Shown: positions 30,433-43,120 of the stretch, piece after piece
Layout of the letters: each line of letters starts with the position of its first letter
Position numbering within the stretch: the stretch's first letter is position 1
Origin: Scenedesmus sp. ARA3
Taxonomy: Eukaryota > Chlorophyta > Chlorophyceae > Sphaeropleales > Scenedesmaceae
Length of the DNA stretch: 64,000 nt
Direction of reading: 5' to 3'
Assembly (NCBI GenBank): GCA_004335835.1
Contig: RWJK01001313.1
Location: forward strand, 312,603 to 376,602
Translations under genes and position numbers: made by a program
Notes under the pieces: model-generated
What the model saw: only the letters and a program-made list of their open reading frames with translations
The model's database searches: none
Told to the model about the DNA's origin: nothing

Positions 30433-32537
30433 ATGCGCCACAGCGAGGTGCCACGGATCATATGTGCAGCTAGAACATGTTACGAACCCTCCAAGTAAGT
30501 AGTTGGCACAGGCGGTCAACAGCAGAAGCCACCGCTGAGCAGCAGCAGCAGCAGCAACAACAGCAGCAGCTGCAGCAACCAACAGGCAGGCTCTGCTTTG
30601 CTTACCGTAACGGTACACATTCATTAGCCAGCCAACTTCTCAGTACAGTAAGCAGAAATCAGGCGGATGCCGTTCACAAAGATGCAGCCGCAGCAGCAAA
30701 TCCGTCTGTCAGGGCTCCTGCAAGCACAAGGGCCTGATGGCAGTGACAGCGCGGAAGCCTTGTACTGGGCAAGCCCAGAGGTGCAATCGTGAGTGGCGCA
30801 CGGCTGCTTAAGTTTGTCGGAACGTTGTTGGAACCAGATTTCGTGAAGCTGTCCTTGACACTTGGCCTACCAACCAGACCAGCCAATGTGGCAGTTGCCC
30901 TGCACCAATGCATGGATGACTAGCCTGGTCCCAAGGACTGCACACAAGTATGTTGGTCAGAGTCATGGCTACTTCTAACAGTGACATAGGCCCGGATTGC
31001 AGCTCGTCGCTACTGTAACTATGCAGAAATGCATCATCATGCTTTACAGCGGCGGCAGCTTGTATGTGAGAGAGTACAGCGCGGGAATTATGTGTGAGAG
31101 AGTACAGCGCGGGAAAGAAACCATGCCCGGTTGTACGTGCCTTCCTGAGCAGTGCTGCATGTTTCCACTGCCACCACCTGCCCCTGTGCCACACAACTGC
31201 TGTTAAGCCACAGGTTCTTTGAAAAGCTGGATGGTTATGCATTGCTGGTTGTGTTGGGCAACAACCTCGGGCTGCTGATTTATGCAAGCAGCGGCGGCAG
31301 CAGCGGCAGGGCAGGCGACGTCCGATGGGGTGTACTGTTGACCCTGATGCTCGCGGCCGCGCAGTATCTGCTGCGGCTGCTACGAGCAGATGTCTGCCGC
31401 AAGCACCGTCACAGTTTGGCAGTTGGGAACAGGTGAGGCAGAAACGGCAACAGCACAGCAGATGCAGGGTGCAGCATACATGTCATCGAGGCAGCTTGCT
31501 ACGTTACTGCGTTGCTACGTAGCTGCAGTTTGGCATTCGGCAGTGGCACAGAAGCATGGCTGCGGAGGTGCAGCCAGCCTGCAACTGCTAAAGATGCAGC
31601 GGGAGAAGCACAGCACACCAACAACATGGCTGGCACATCTTGCAGGAAACACGCCACGCCAAGCTGTGGCGCGCGTGCCTTGCAGGAGACGCACGCAGCC
31701 TGCGCAGCTGCAGCGGCCTCTTGCACAGCTTGCAGGAAACCCCCAGGGCCGTACGCATCGTCACATCCAGCACCTGTGCCAAATCTTTTGCCTACACGCC
31801 TGTCAGACTGTCCCTGTTCAGCTCGTTTACACCTCTGTCACGCCTGCCTGCTTCCCACAAAAGACATTGCCGCTGCTCCGCCGCCCTGCAGGCTTGTGCG
31901 CCACATCCTGCACATGACTGCTGCACTGCAGCAGTCCTTTAATGTGATGGGCGCAAAGTTCCTGCAAGAGGAGCACTCGCTGGTTGCAGTGCTGGCGCGC
32001 CGGCTAGGCTTTGGACCCCTCATGCAGCTGCAGATCAGCTTCAACTTCAGCCTGCCGGTGCGCACAGCGGTGCTGCTGCAGCCGCTGTGCGCTGCTGCAG
32101 CGGCTGTTATGGGCTACAACGCGCCGCAGATGCTGGGGGCGGTGCCAGGCATGCAACAGCTTGCAGGACAACTGTGCATGCTGCTATCAGCATGGCACGA
32201 GCTGGTGCTGTTTGTGCTGACGCTGGGTGGCACGCCACCTCCGGGGCATGACAGCAGCTGCAGGGGCCCCCTAGTGTTCAACCAGCTGCTGGTGTTCATC
32301 AACCTGCTGTGCTCGTGCTGGCTGCCGCTGTTTGTGGCACATATGGTGGAGCTACATGCGAAGATGTGCTTCTGGCAGGCAAGGGGTATGGCTGTGGCTG
32401 CAGCGCCCTCGCTGCTGCTGCCGCTGCCTCAGCAGCGGCTGCTGTCACACTTATTAGTAGGGCTGCTGGTGCCAACGCTGCTGTGGTCACTTGCTGAGTT
32501 GCTGGCTCCGGTTCTAGCAGCCAGGGTGGATGCATGA
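30433..32537 (+). CDS. Unknown multispanning membrane protein, 350 aa
   Basis: Exons are 30433-30494 (perfect GTAAGT donor), 30663-30788, 31214-31432 and 31892-32537, 1,053 nt in all. All three introns are phase 2 and the frame is continuous. About 65 soluble residues come first, with FFEKLDGYALLVVLGNNLGL leading into the first hydrophobic segment. Five or six hydrophobic stretches follow, including GVLLTLMLAAAQYLL, then AVLLQPLCAAAAAVMG, then LVFINLLCSCWLPLFVAHM and LLVGLLVPTLLWSLAELL. A TGTAA element lies 34 bases after the stop (32571-32575). I do not recognise the family. The hydrophobic segments make it an integral membrane protein. Confidence 0.72.
31061..31111 (+). repeat. 28-bp tandem repeat in intron 2 of the membrane-protein gene
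   Basis: TATGTGTGAGAGAGTACAGC-like sequence ending GCGGGAA occurs twice back to back, roughly 27 bases apart. Confidence 0.85.
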
Positions 32538-35500
32538 GGCCACGCCGCCAGCTTTGATTGCTGCTGCGGCTGTAAGCGTTTGGGCAGTGTGAGCTCGTCT
32601 GACATGTCATTCTTTGTGTGCATTTGATCGAGTAGCGGTTATGATGGCGGCGTATCATTTCAGCTGTGTTTGAACCGGTGTGGGTTGCCCCATGCGAGCA
32701 TGTCATCCAGCAAGTGATGGAAAGCACTTGGATACACAGGATAGCGCATGGTGTCTGGGTTGATGCTGTTGCACTTGCTGGTGCTTTTTGGCGACACCAG
32801 ATGAAAGGGCTTAGTACAGCTGTGGGACATCGTGCCAGCATGAGCAGCGGCAGCAGCAGCAGCAGAAGTGCAGCTATTGAACAGGTGTGGGCCGCCCCAC
32901 TCAAGCTTGTCTTCCAGCAAGTGATGGAAAGCAGAAGTGCAGCTGCCTGACCAGCCCATGTGCAGCAGCGCTGACAGTCCTGAAACACATTATGTTCGTT
33001 TGCTCATGCATGTGATGCGGACATACTGCCGCAGCAAGGACCGCTATGAGAGAGGAGATAGTTACATGTGGGTCCTGGCATCATCTTAGATGGTATGCGC
33101 CACAACAGGTTGAACACATGGTCTGAGACCAGAAAAGGAGAGTGAGCACCTATGTTCTTGATTGTTGAATGCATGTGAGCAACGTATGGTTATGTGATTG
33201 CTGGCACCTTATCAAACTGCAAGAGCCACAGCTACATGTGGCTCCTGGCACCATATACACGTCATGATTCACACGGAAGGCGTGCTTGGTTGGGCTGGCA
33301 GCTTCAAATTCATTCTCATGTGCTGCACGGCATGAAGCAGCCGTCCTTGACCATGTGACAGGATGCGCTGGAGCAAGCACTGGTCTGTTGGTGTGGCTCT
33401 GCACCCTTTGGTTACGATCATGTCCTCCTGCATTATGCTCTGTTCGGAGAGACCTCGGCTGACTTTCACCAAGTTGGTGCTGCCAAGTGAAACTTGGGCA
33501 GTTTGGGCCGGACTAGGATGCATGCTGCAAGCAAGTGTACGCCAGCACATACCTGCTGGCCTTGCTTCGAGCCAGTCACATAAGCAGAAGTATTTCCAGG
33601 GTGCTGCGCCATGACAGGTCATTACAGTTGCATGCTGTTGGTGATGCCACATGCGTTGCTGCACCTCGTCTTATTGCTCGATATGCAAACAGCAGATGCA
33701 AAGTTTGCTTGTGAAAAGTAGCGCATATGCTGGTTTCTTTGTGTGAAGCAGCCACGCAAGGATGCTCAAATGTTGTGGCGGCCCCGTAGTAATCCAGTGT
33801 GGGGAGTTGTCGCCTGATGCATGGTTATGTAGAGCAAGCGCTCAAGCATTGCTGCACTGTGCAGCCTCAGATGTTGGAAAAGCAAATGCAAGGGCTCTAG
33901 CTGCTGTAGCTGTGCCACTCTTGTTGTGTTGCCTGCAGCACGCTATTTGCTGTTGGTTGCGGCGGTGTGCTTACGAAGCGGCATCCATGCCGTCTTGATG
34001 CAGCTGGCCGCGCAGTCGCGCTAGAAGCAACAAAGACGGCGAAATGCCTTGTTCTCTGATGTTAGTGCATAACATTGGACAGGAATCTTGCCCTGTCACA
34101 GAGGGATGTGCAGTGCTTTGTGGGCAATGCGTGCAGGCGGCATCAGCCTATTGCACACAGATCAAAGCACCTTAGTTCTGGCCGCCTTGCTGGCAGCAGT
34201 GGCCGTGAGGTGGTGGGACCAGGGGATGAGGGGCACTTCCAGAATCATTCTGCATGATGCAGCCTGCCTGTGGCTGTGAGCAGCACTAAGTAGTCACTGA
34301 CCGATTTTACTGAAGGGCAATTGATAGACGGGCCTTTTGTTCGTCTGGGGGTGGGCGTTTCTTGCGGCATTGCGTCTGTGGTTGCGCGGCATCTGGTGCT
34401 ACCAGTTGGATCTAGCCATTCGGGTTATCAACAGCAACTGGCTTCAAGTTGGCGTCCAGATGTTGGGCGGCAGACAGGGGTACGGACTGGCACGGTGATG
34501 CACGTATTTTGTTCTCTGGTTGAGGTCAGCACAGTGTGCTGTCGTGTCGTGTAACACAGCTGCTGGCACATGATCATACATATGTCATGACATGTAGCTA
34601 TAGCTCATTCCAGCTTTAGCGTGATCATGCAGCAGATCGGCAGAGCCTTCACTTGGTATGACAGCCAGCCGCTGGCTTGGCAAGCCAGGAGCATGCGTCC
34701 ATGTTGTCTTTCAGAATAAGATTTTCAACATCAAAGTTTGTGCTGCATCGAGCGTTGCAGAACTGCTGTTGGTGCCTGAACAGTAAAGCATTACAAAGTG
34801 AGCACAGGCCTGCTACTTGCTGCTTGCAGCAGCTTAACCCACATCAGTAACATCACGCATTAGGCACCTTACATGTGCAAGCACATCAGGCAGTGCTGCA
34901 GTGCACACTGCAGCACCAAGCCGTTAAAACAAAAGCCCCGCAGCACAGGCCAGCCCCTTATTACGTATGCTCCACACTGCTTCACATCAAACTCCAATGG
35001 CCACTGATGATGAGGGTTGCATCCAAGGCAAGAATGGGCAGGCGCTGCAAAACCAACAGCAACTGAACAGATCAGCTGCAGCTGGCAGCACCTGTTGATA
35101 GTGTGATGTTGACATGTGAGAATGATGTAAATGAGTGAGCCATTCGCCGTCCACCGATTCATGCTGCAGTGTAGCACAACATTACTGATGACCAGCCCGC
35201 CTGCCTGGTGTACTTATGTGCAGATAGTACAGCACTCCCGTGGCAGCACTGCAAACAGCGTCGCCACACAATGAAATCACATTCGGCCCGGGATGGTAGG
35301 TTTGTCTATATGTAACATTCTCGGCAGGCAACAAAAAGGCTAGCCTGCAAACCTAAAACCTAAAAACGTTTGTATGCATGTAGTGCCAGCTCTGGGCACA
35401 CGCGCGCTGCCCCAACAATGAAGCAGCCATGAAGTTGACATGACATCCTGCCAGCAACGCAGTGATGGGTGACGTGGTACAAGCGCCGTGATAAACGCAG

Positions 35501-37333
35501 CAGCAGCTGCCACATGCAACAGCAGGCATGCACAGCAAACAAGCCTGCTCCGCAGTGCTGCTGCACTACAGCAGCGCCGCAGACTCTCCAACCCACATGC
35601 TGCTGTCAGTCGTGCAACAGCAGGTGTGTGCCCAAAGCAATTTGTTGGCTTTGGACGCCGACGCCACGCCTCTCCTAGCACGCCAACCAACACATGACGC
35701 GAGCACCTGGCAGCAGGTGCATGTGATTGGATACAACAGTTGCCCTCTCTCACTAAAGGTTATCTCCTGGCAGGCACGCGCACACTGCAGGGACAGGCAA
35801 CCTGGTCTCGCGCTCTGGACCCCACATGCTGCGACATGCTGCGGCGCGTGCAGATCCACCTTACATGCCACGACACGCTGCAGCATGTGCGTGCCACCAT
35901 ACAACGCAACGATGTGAGGTGGATGGACAAAGCCGATGAACACACAGCATGACCGGTCCCTCATACAAGTAATCACGAGGCACGAGGTGGCTCAACACAC
36001 AGCGCCTGTTTGTGTCAAGCGCTGCAACAGCAGCAACACCGACCACGCAGCACTGCTCAAAAAAGCCGAAGGTAAGCAGGTGACGTGCTGGCATGTGCAC
36101 ATGCACAGCACTGTGGACTTGCAACTCTCAACGGTCCACCAGACGCACCGAAACAAGCAAGCTGTAGTGGGGCAACGACAAACTGCAGTCCAACTGGGTA
36201 TGCGCGTGATGCTGCGCCCTGCGCTGTGCAAGCACAATCAAACTGCGTCTCAATGAAAGCCCACATGAACGCAGCAAGCTGGACGCACCTGCACACCAGC
36301 AGGAGAGCAGGCGTGCGGCTCGCAGCATACAACAGACCCTTGACTCCAACACAGCTCATTTCTGCCATGCGCCACGGGCCAACCGATCGTTGTGTGGCAG
36401 TGTGGTGCATCCCAACAACACCGTCAACAAAGCAGGAGAGCATGCTACCAAAGCAGCCCACATTGTTGAGTTTATCAGAACCAACGGGTTTTTTGCATCC
36501 GCAACATTCACCAAAAAACATTCAGATACCAGCTGCGGGCCGCAGTTATGAGCCTAACGGGGCACAGCCGCTGCTGCTGTATCTGGCTGTGCTGCATGTC
36601 GTGCATTCACAACTGACACTACTGCCTGGCAACACAAACCAGCCACACCTGCTTGCCACAGGCCCTGCAGGCCAACGCTGATCAAGCAAGTGCATTGACC
36701 ACACCTTTGTAGCAGGGGTTGTGCATGTGTGCAGGAGCAACGCTGCTGCCGCTTTCAAGCATGCACGGCAGCAACCCTCAATAAAAGAACTGAAGCCACA
36801 TGCAGCAAACCTGTGTGAAATAATCCAAAGCACAACTAGACAACTGCCTACACTTGAAAGTGTGCTGCAGACGGCTGGCTGCAGTGTTCGCCCCATGAAC
36901 TCTTCCCTGAACGATATGTTTCCTGGCATTGATAACTGTTTCAAACAAACAAGCTGTAAGTAAACATTTTGTGCCCTGTTTTGGTGCCACAGCCTGTGCC
37001 TTGGTCTGGACACCAACAAAAGCATGTCTGACAGATGCTGCAGCCTGCCCTATCAAACAACATGTCAGAACTAGCCTAGCCACACACATCAAAGCTCGCG
37101 CTTGAGGCCACAGCTGCAGCAACCCTCCGGGAAAAGGCAAGGGAACGAAATGCCCACGCCTGCACCGCCACCTACAAGCAGCATACCCCAACCCCACACA
37201 CCCATCAGCAGCCAGCGACAACAGAACATCACCCAACGCCTCACGCCCACACCAAGCACAAGCACAACCCACACAAGCTGGCTCGCAGCAGCCCGGCAAC
37301 CATGTTACGCCCCCACCACCTCACGCGCATCCG
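32538..37333. other. 4.8-kb region with no recognised gene
   Basis: I found no chain of exons on either strand. It contains the 3' end of the plus-strand membrane-protein gene, the direct repeat pair 32668-32734/32875-32940, and a pair of ACATGTGG(G/C)TCCTGGCA copies near 33063 and 33234. From about 35400 to 37300 the plus strand is rich in CA and poor in G. Small or non-coding genes could be missed. Confidence 0.5.
32668..32940 (+). repeat. Direct repeat pair, about 65 bp, 207 bp apart
   Basis: Segments 32668-32734 and 32875-32940 share GGTGTGGG, GCCCCA, TGTC and the exact CCAGCAAGTGATGGAAAGCA block. They lie downstream of the membrane-protein gene stop and encode nothing obvious. Confidence 0.85.
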
Positions 37334-39203
37334 CTAAAAGCGCAGCGACACTCCCAAGGCAGTCAGACCCAGGCCCAGGCCGACTGCAACCAGCGCCAGC
37401 AGCAGCACTGCACTCACCACAGCCAGCGGAATAATCGGCAGCCGGAAGCTTGGCACCATGCCTTTGGCCATCAGCGCAGCACCCATCTCGCTAATCGTGC
37501 TTTCAGGCAAGATGTACGACTCCGGAGTCATGCCCAGATCCTTTGCTGCCTTGCTGGCGTCGATCACAGGGCAGCGCCCCAGCATTGCACTGCACAAGTC
37601 GCGCGGCAGGCCCAGCAGCGGCCCGAAGAGCATCACGCCAAACTTAGGGCCCGCGCAAATCGGCACCCATTGCTTCGGGTACTCCCGCCGCAGCACGCGC
37701 ATTGCATCGACCAACAAATAGCCGCTGCGCGCGTTGATGAGGTAGCGCCCAGAGGCCGCTGGGTTCTCCATCGCAGCCACATGCGCGCGGGCCACATCCC
37801 GCACATCCACCATGCCACACGCAATGTTGGCCACAAACGGCCACATCACGCCCGACAGTAGGTCCAGGCACTGGTTGACTGACTCGCCGTCTAGCCGCGA
37901 TGACAGCGGCGGGCCCCAGATTGCGCCCGGGTTGATGCTGCACAGCGCCCAGCGGCCGCCAGCCTCCTTGCACATCTCGTACGCGCGCTGCGGTGCGTAG
38001 ATTCGTGTGGCAGCAGCAGAACAGCAGCAGAACAGCAGAAGCCAAGGCGAGGATGTGAGGTGCGGCCATCGGATCAAATGCGAAGTGCGTCGTAATGACA
38101 TCGTAGGTCTGTACGGTTAGCATGGAAGGGGAGCAAGTTCTACGCTACGTGCTGCCACTGTGATACCTTGGGTGCCGCCGCCTTGCACGCCACATGACTG
38201 AGCTGCTGCTACCTGCAGCTGGTGTGTGGGTGCAACTGCTGGCCATAACATGCACACCCAATGCAGTGAGTTCCTATTCCTGCACTCGCAGCATCCTCCT
38301 GCAAGCTGTACTTGCCGTACTGCCCTAGTCGGCTGCGTTCTCCTGCAAGCGCAGTCCTGCAAGCCTCACCTGCTCCGCAAGCTTTTTGCTGTAGAAGTAG
38401 GGGAACTTGGTTGGTGTGGCGCTCACATTCCAGTCTGCCTCTGAAAAGACGTGGCCCTCGCCGCGCTCGAAAGCATCTGTGAAGACAGATGCAGTGGAGG
38501 CAGTGATCACCACCCGCTGCACTGTGCCTGCTGCGTTGACAGCGTTCAGCACGTTTTCCGTGCCAAATACTGCTGGCTTAATCAGCTCCTCCTCTTCCTG
38601 CAGGACATGAGAACCGCAGCGGTAGCAGTAGCAGAAGCAGCAGCATCAGCTACCAAACGTACATAAGCACGTCTCAGGATGCTTTTCAGCCAGCTGGTCG
38701 CCACACTTGACCAAGCCTACCGTGAATGCAAGTGAGTTGCTTGGATAGATGCTGTTCTGCCTCATGGCGCTGCAGCATGGATGTATGCATGAAAGCAGCT
38801 GCTGGGCATGCTGAGCAGCACCCACCACCCGCTTTCACTGACTCGTGACAATTGCAAGTGCAACAATACCCTTCAGGCCAACAGCTGCACACGCATAGCA
38901 TTGGCAGCCTGCACACACCTGTCCTGGCTGGCAGTCAATCACATACGGGCTTGCGGTGTGGATGACGTATGTACACCCCGCCACTGCCTCATGGAATGCT
39001 CCAGGCGTAAGAAGGTCTGCTGGAAACAGTCTCAACAGTTCTGAGGCATTCCTCATCCGCAGCAGGTGGCCAACGGCCTTCATGCTGGAGGGATCTCTGC
39101 ATGTGGCGTGCACTATGTAGCCCTTCTCCAACAGCCGCTGCACAATGTGTCCAGCCACGTAGCCAGTGCCGCCAGTCACGCATACTCTAACTCCAGCACC
39201 CAT
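37334..39203 (-). CDS. Extended SDR reductase (DFR/CCR-like) with C-terminal membrane anchor, 388 aa
   Basis: Minus-strand exons are 39203-38919, 38597-38370 and 37987-37334, joined in phase 0. The N-terminal VCVTGGTGYVAGHIVQRLL (glycines at 11, 12 and 14) is the NAD(P)-binding turn of extended short-chain dehydrogenases. VVITASTASVF supplies the Ser/Thr region and YFYSK (Tyr162, Lys166) is the catalytic YxxxK. INPGAIWGPP and a VDVRDVARAH block are typical of the dihydroflavonol reductase, cinnamoyl-CoA reductase and anthocyanidin reductase group, so it probably reduces a carbonyl with NADPH. Green algae lack the full flavonoid and lignin routes, so the substrate is unknown. The C terminus ends in a hydrophobic segment (LAVVSAVLLLALVAVGLGLG), which suggests tail anchoring and is unusual for soluble members. 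Confidence 0.88.
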
Positions 39204-40238
39204 AACGTAGCTCCAATGGTGTTTCTAATCAGGGCAAGCAGTCTCTAGGCCCTGTACTCCCGCTCTCGTGCGCCACTGGGCAGGGCTTCCCAGCACCGCA
39301 GACTGGCTGTACACACCCTGAAACACCACCAAACTAAGCGTACAAACGCGTTCACGGCAACAGCACTTCCCCCAAGGCTGTCTTTGAGTGGTGAGTAGGA
39401 GGGCAGGGCAAGGAAAGCTACTTCAGCGACTCGTTACAGCTGTGAACAATGTCAGCTGCAATGCACCGGCGTGGTTCTTGAATGTAGCTTTTCACTTGAC
39501 GTTGGCGTCGACCGTAGCTCTCATACATAAAAGCCCAAAGAACCTCACAGGTCGACTTAAACACGCCTTAATCGCATAATCAGCTTGAACAAATGCTTGA
39601 TCGTAACTTAAATATCAGCAATAGCATACGACAAGGCGGCGTTGGCGGCCCCCGCTCAACTTCATCCCCTGGGTCCCACAGTACAGGTACAGGACTTGGG
39701 TAGTTGAAATGAGTGTGGACACTCTCTACAACGCGCAGCTGTCACGGTGCGGCAACGCCGCAAGAATACAGCAACAAATCTTAAGACTGCATCGAGCAGC
39801 ATTCCTAAATCACAGCGATGCTGACTGTTGGTCTGTCAGGCAACCATGCAAGCTGCATGCTACATGACATACAACAAGCGATACAACTGCAGCAGGGATC
39901 ATCACAACCCCTAGCCGACCACCCCTCAAATGCAAGACACAAGCAGCTTTGTTTGCGGCAAGTGAACACATGACAGCGAGCCTGTCAGCCACTACCGTGA
40001 CTGGCAGCTTGCAGCAAGCTGCACCTTGACAACCTTGCTGTGCATGCTTGAAGACTCCATGATGTCTGTGCTCCATGCCGGCTCCATACAGAAGCTGGCG
40101 GAAACATACCACATTGCGCAATCATCCACCACCTCAGCTAGCCAATTTCTCAGGCCAGCGTTGAATGCGAATATCGCGGGGTGTGGCAGCCCTGCTGGCA
40201 GCCCTGCTGGCAGCCCTGAGCACTCTCGGAAACGCCTC

Positions 40239-40276
<38 letters not shown>

Positions 40277-40309
40277 CACCCACCCACTCCACAACCATCA
40301 CGCTGCCGC
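39204..40309. other. Intergenic region between reductase and PsbP-domain genes
   Basis: No exon seen. It should contain the reductase promoter and the 3' UTR of the PsbP-domain gene. Near the right end are three GGCAGCCCTGCT units (40184-40219) and a CTG run of about 11 units (40242-40274). Confidence 0.5.
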
Positions 40310-42298
40310 TCACTTCTCCTCCACCTCCACCACCCTGAAGCTGGTCCGGATCAACTCCAGCACTGGCTTGTCCTGCGCGTACGTGTCGCTGCCTGTCTGC
40401 ATGCGCAGCTCATACAGCCGCTTGTTGGCCACGCCCAGCGTTGTCAGGAAGCGCCGGTCCCACTCCAGGCCGTAGTCCCGCATCACCTCACCCTGTGTGG
40501 CCACGTACGGGCTGCGTGAGGCGTAAGAGGCCATGCGCACCTGCAAGCAGGCAAGCAGGCAGCAAGTGATGTGGGCAGTTCAGCGGCTTGCTCCACATGA
40601 AGCGTGTGCAATCGTGTGCCAGGGGTGGGAGTTCAGCATAATCTTTGGAGGGAAGAAGCACTGCATGCATGCACATCAATTGACCACATCACAATGGGCG
40701 CGCGGGCAGGGCCCACCAGGCCGCACAAAGCCCTCCACACCACAACGCAGCATTCCAAACTCTCCAGACACTCCAAGGACGAGTCCACCGTGGCCGACAA
40801 AGTGTCACACACGGCGGCCGTTGAGGGCCAGTGGCTGTGCACCACTGTGCGGCAAGCCTCAAGCCTTTTCCTGCAAGCCCAGCTGCTCTTTCCTGCAAGC
40901 GCGGCAGCCCACCTCTAGGTCGTAGTACAGCCTGCCGTCGTCGCCCTGCCGGCTGGCTGCTGAAATGATCTCGCCCTCGCGCTTGATGCCGATGCGCGTG
41001 CTCATGAACTCCTTGTTCAGGTACTTGTGCAGCAGCCGCGCTGCAGCGGCATCAGGGCTGCCCAGGTCCTCCACAGACGCATACCTGCGGATGCCAGTTG
41101 TAAAGCACATTTTTGAGTTGAGAGTTGTGCAACTTTTGAGAGCAGGCGGCAGCTGTGGGCTGCTGCTGGACGCATTGCTGGGAGGTGAGGGTGACGAGGT
41201 GGCAGCTGCGAGCCGGGCGGCACGCCAGCCCAACCGCGCCTCCTTGGTTTAATGCAGCTGCGTGTTGCGGTTGCTTATCTGACGGTGGCAGCAAGTGCTG
41301 GCAACAGGCAGGTGCACATGACTGCTGGTTTCATGACGGCGGCAAGGCGACAGCAGATACGAAAATCAGAATCAGGGCAAGACTGCTTTCAACATTGCAT
41401 GTAACAAAACTCTAGTTTAGTCTCAGCTGCTTCAACTGCTACGGCAGTCAGTCGCCATCCTTTGCGGATGCAGAGCGCAGCTGGCGGTTGCTGCTGTGTG
41501 GTGTTTCGCTGCTGCTCCTGACCTCATAGGCAGGCCCTCAGCCTGCTTGAACTACAACTCAATTGATGTGCATACAATCACAGGCGCACCTTGACGAGCT
41601 TGGCGAGGTAATGTCCACAAACAAGTTCTGATCTACGTTGAAGGGGTTGCGCAGGAAGATGTCATTGCCGCTGCTGGTGACGGGCGCCCACTGGTCTGGG
41701 TACAAAAACGAGTAGCCGTCCAGCCTGAATGTAAAGCACGATATGAGCATGTTCGAGTCCATGCAGTAAGATAAAAAGCCTCAGCCACAGAACGCATGAA
41801 GCTGGCAGCTTGTACTGTGTGGTAGGTTAGCCGGCAGCGGCTAAGCATGTCAGGACTTGCGTGCTGCATGACAGGAGCTGACATGCTGATTGAGCCATGT
41901 GCAACTGCATGCGTCTGTAAATAATGGACCATGATGATCACCTGCAGAAGCAAGGGTTGAGCATTCACGATCCTTGAATGTTATTCATGCAGTGTGTTCA
42001 CTCACTTGTCCACCCGCGCTGTGTACCCATCAGGTGTGTCTAACAGGGCGAGTGCAGGTTGTGCTGATGCCAATCCAGCTGCTGCCAGCACTCCTGCAGC
42101 TGCTTGCATCAACTGCCTGCGAGATAGGCCAGCATCTGTTGCAGTGCTGTCCACTAAGGACCTTGACTGCTGCTCTGCGTCCGGCTGGCGTGCGGCGTGT
42201 AGGCGCGTTCTGCTAACAACAATCACACGAGTGTGTTTGCTGCCGCTGGCTGTGAATGGGCGACTGCAGGCATGCTTATGTTGCAGAGTAGAAGCCAT
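40310..42298 (-). CDS. PsbP-domain protein of the thylakoid lumen, 276 aa
   Basis: Minus-strand exons are 42298-42006, 41724-41590, 41084-40913 and 40540-40310 (831 nt). The ATG at 42298 gives a basic transit peptide, then a twin-arginine lumen-targeting signal: SRRQLMQAAAGVLAAAGLAS (Arg60-Arg61), ending in an ALA cleavage site near residue 84. The mature part shows the PsbP fold signature: LDGYSFLYPDQW, then FLRNPFNVDQNLFVDITSPS, then RYASVEDLGSP, then EFMSTRIGIKREGEI, and KRLYELRMQTGSDTY. PsbP-like and PPD proteins help assemble or stabilise photosystem complexes. The conserved LEWDRRFL and VANKRLYELR segments suggest a PPD-type paralogue rather than the oxygen-evolving PsbP itself. Which one is uncertain. 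Confidence 0.9.
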
Positions 42299-42421
42299 CA
42301 CAAAGATCTGAAGGCAGTCACTTCAGCCTAAGAACAGCTGTACAATTACAGCAACAGTTAAAGCCGTTTCAAGGTTTGATCGCTGCCCAAGCACTTCAAG
42401 CATGGAACTGACAGTGGTACT

Positions 42422-42854
42422 TCAGGACATGAGTGCATGGTTCAGACTGGTGCTTGCGAGGCTATGTACTAGGGAATGCGCCACAGTCCACCGGTTTCCT
42501 GCGCTGCTTCTGCGCAAGTCAAGTGCGAAAAGGGTCCACACATCTTCACCTCCCTGCATTGTGCCAAGGCAAGGCGGCACCCGGCTCTCTGGTTCCTTAT
42601 ATTGTTCAATTTTGTTAGTGTTGGTCTTCATACTGACGGTCAGCAGGCCTGACGGTCAGGATGTTGCTGCAACGCTGCACTGGTCCCATCGCGTGTGCTG
42701 CTGCACATGGGCCAGAACAGCCGGGCTTACGCAGCCCTCCTGCCAGCACCAGGGCTAGCACAACCCATAGCAGCAGGCTGAGGCCCGCATCGAGCACGGC
42801 ATCTGCCTCATCCACAGTGGCAGTATCTGCTCCGCCATCTCCGCCAGCACCCAT
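42422..42854 (-). CDS. Possible single-pass membrane protein, 116 aa
   Basis: Two exons, 42854-42731 and 42648-42422, joined by a phase-1 intron with a GTAAGC donor and a CGTCAG acceptor, give one open frame. An acidic N terminus (MGAGGDGGADTATVDEADAV) leads into one clear hydrophobic helix (LSLLLWVVLALVLAGGL) and then a basic, polar tail. It lies just upstream of the PsbP-domain gene on the same strand, 123 bases from its start codon. No family is recognised. The second exon is less convincing than the first, and the gene could be spurious. Confidence 0.35.
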
Positions 42855-43120
42855 CCACACAACAGCCTACCTGCAGCAAACAAAGCAGCTAGTGGTAAGT
42901 GCTGGCTGTGGCAGTGCCTGTTATGCTTGCTTAGCGCAGTGCGGGGCTTGCTGGATGTGGCACCAACCTAGTTCATGCATGGACCCTGCTGGAGCACACG
43001 GCCGCGTTGTTTCAGCACAGCACAGTGCATCACCGCCATGACTGCTTGCAGTCGCCCAGCATTACTCCTGCAGAAGCTGCAAGCGGTTGCACAGTATGAA
43101 CTTCCAGCAGTAGAGGTCTG

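Noticed and set aside
35340..37299. Several 100-170-codon frames on both strands
   Set aside because: Composition is that of CA/TG-rich non-coding DNA. There is no family likeness and no consistent splice chain.
42002..42301. GTG at 42301 as start of the PsbP-domain protein
   Set aside because: Nuclear genes start at ATG. The ATG one codon later, at 42298, gives the same transit peptide.
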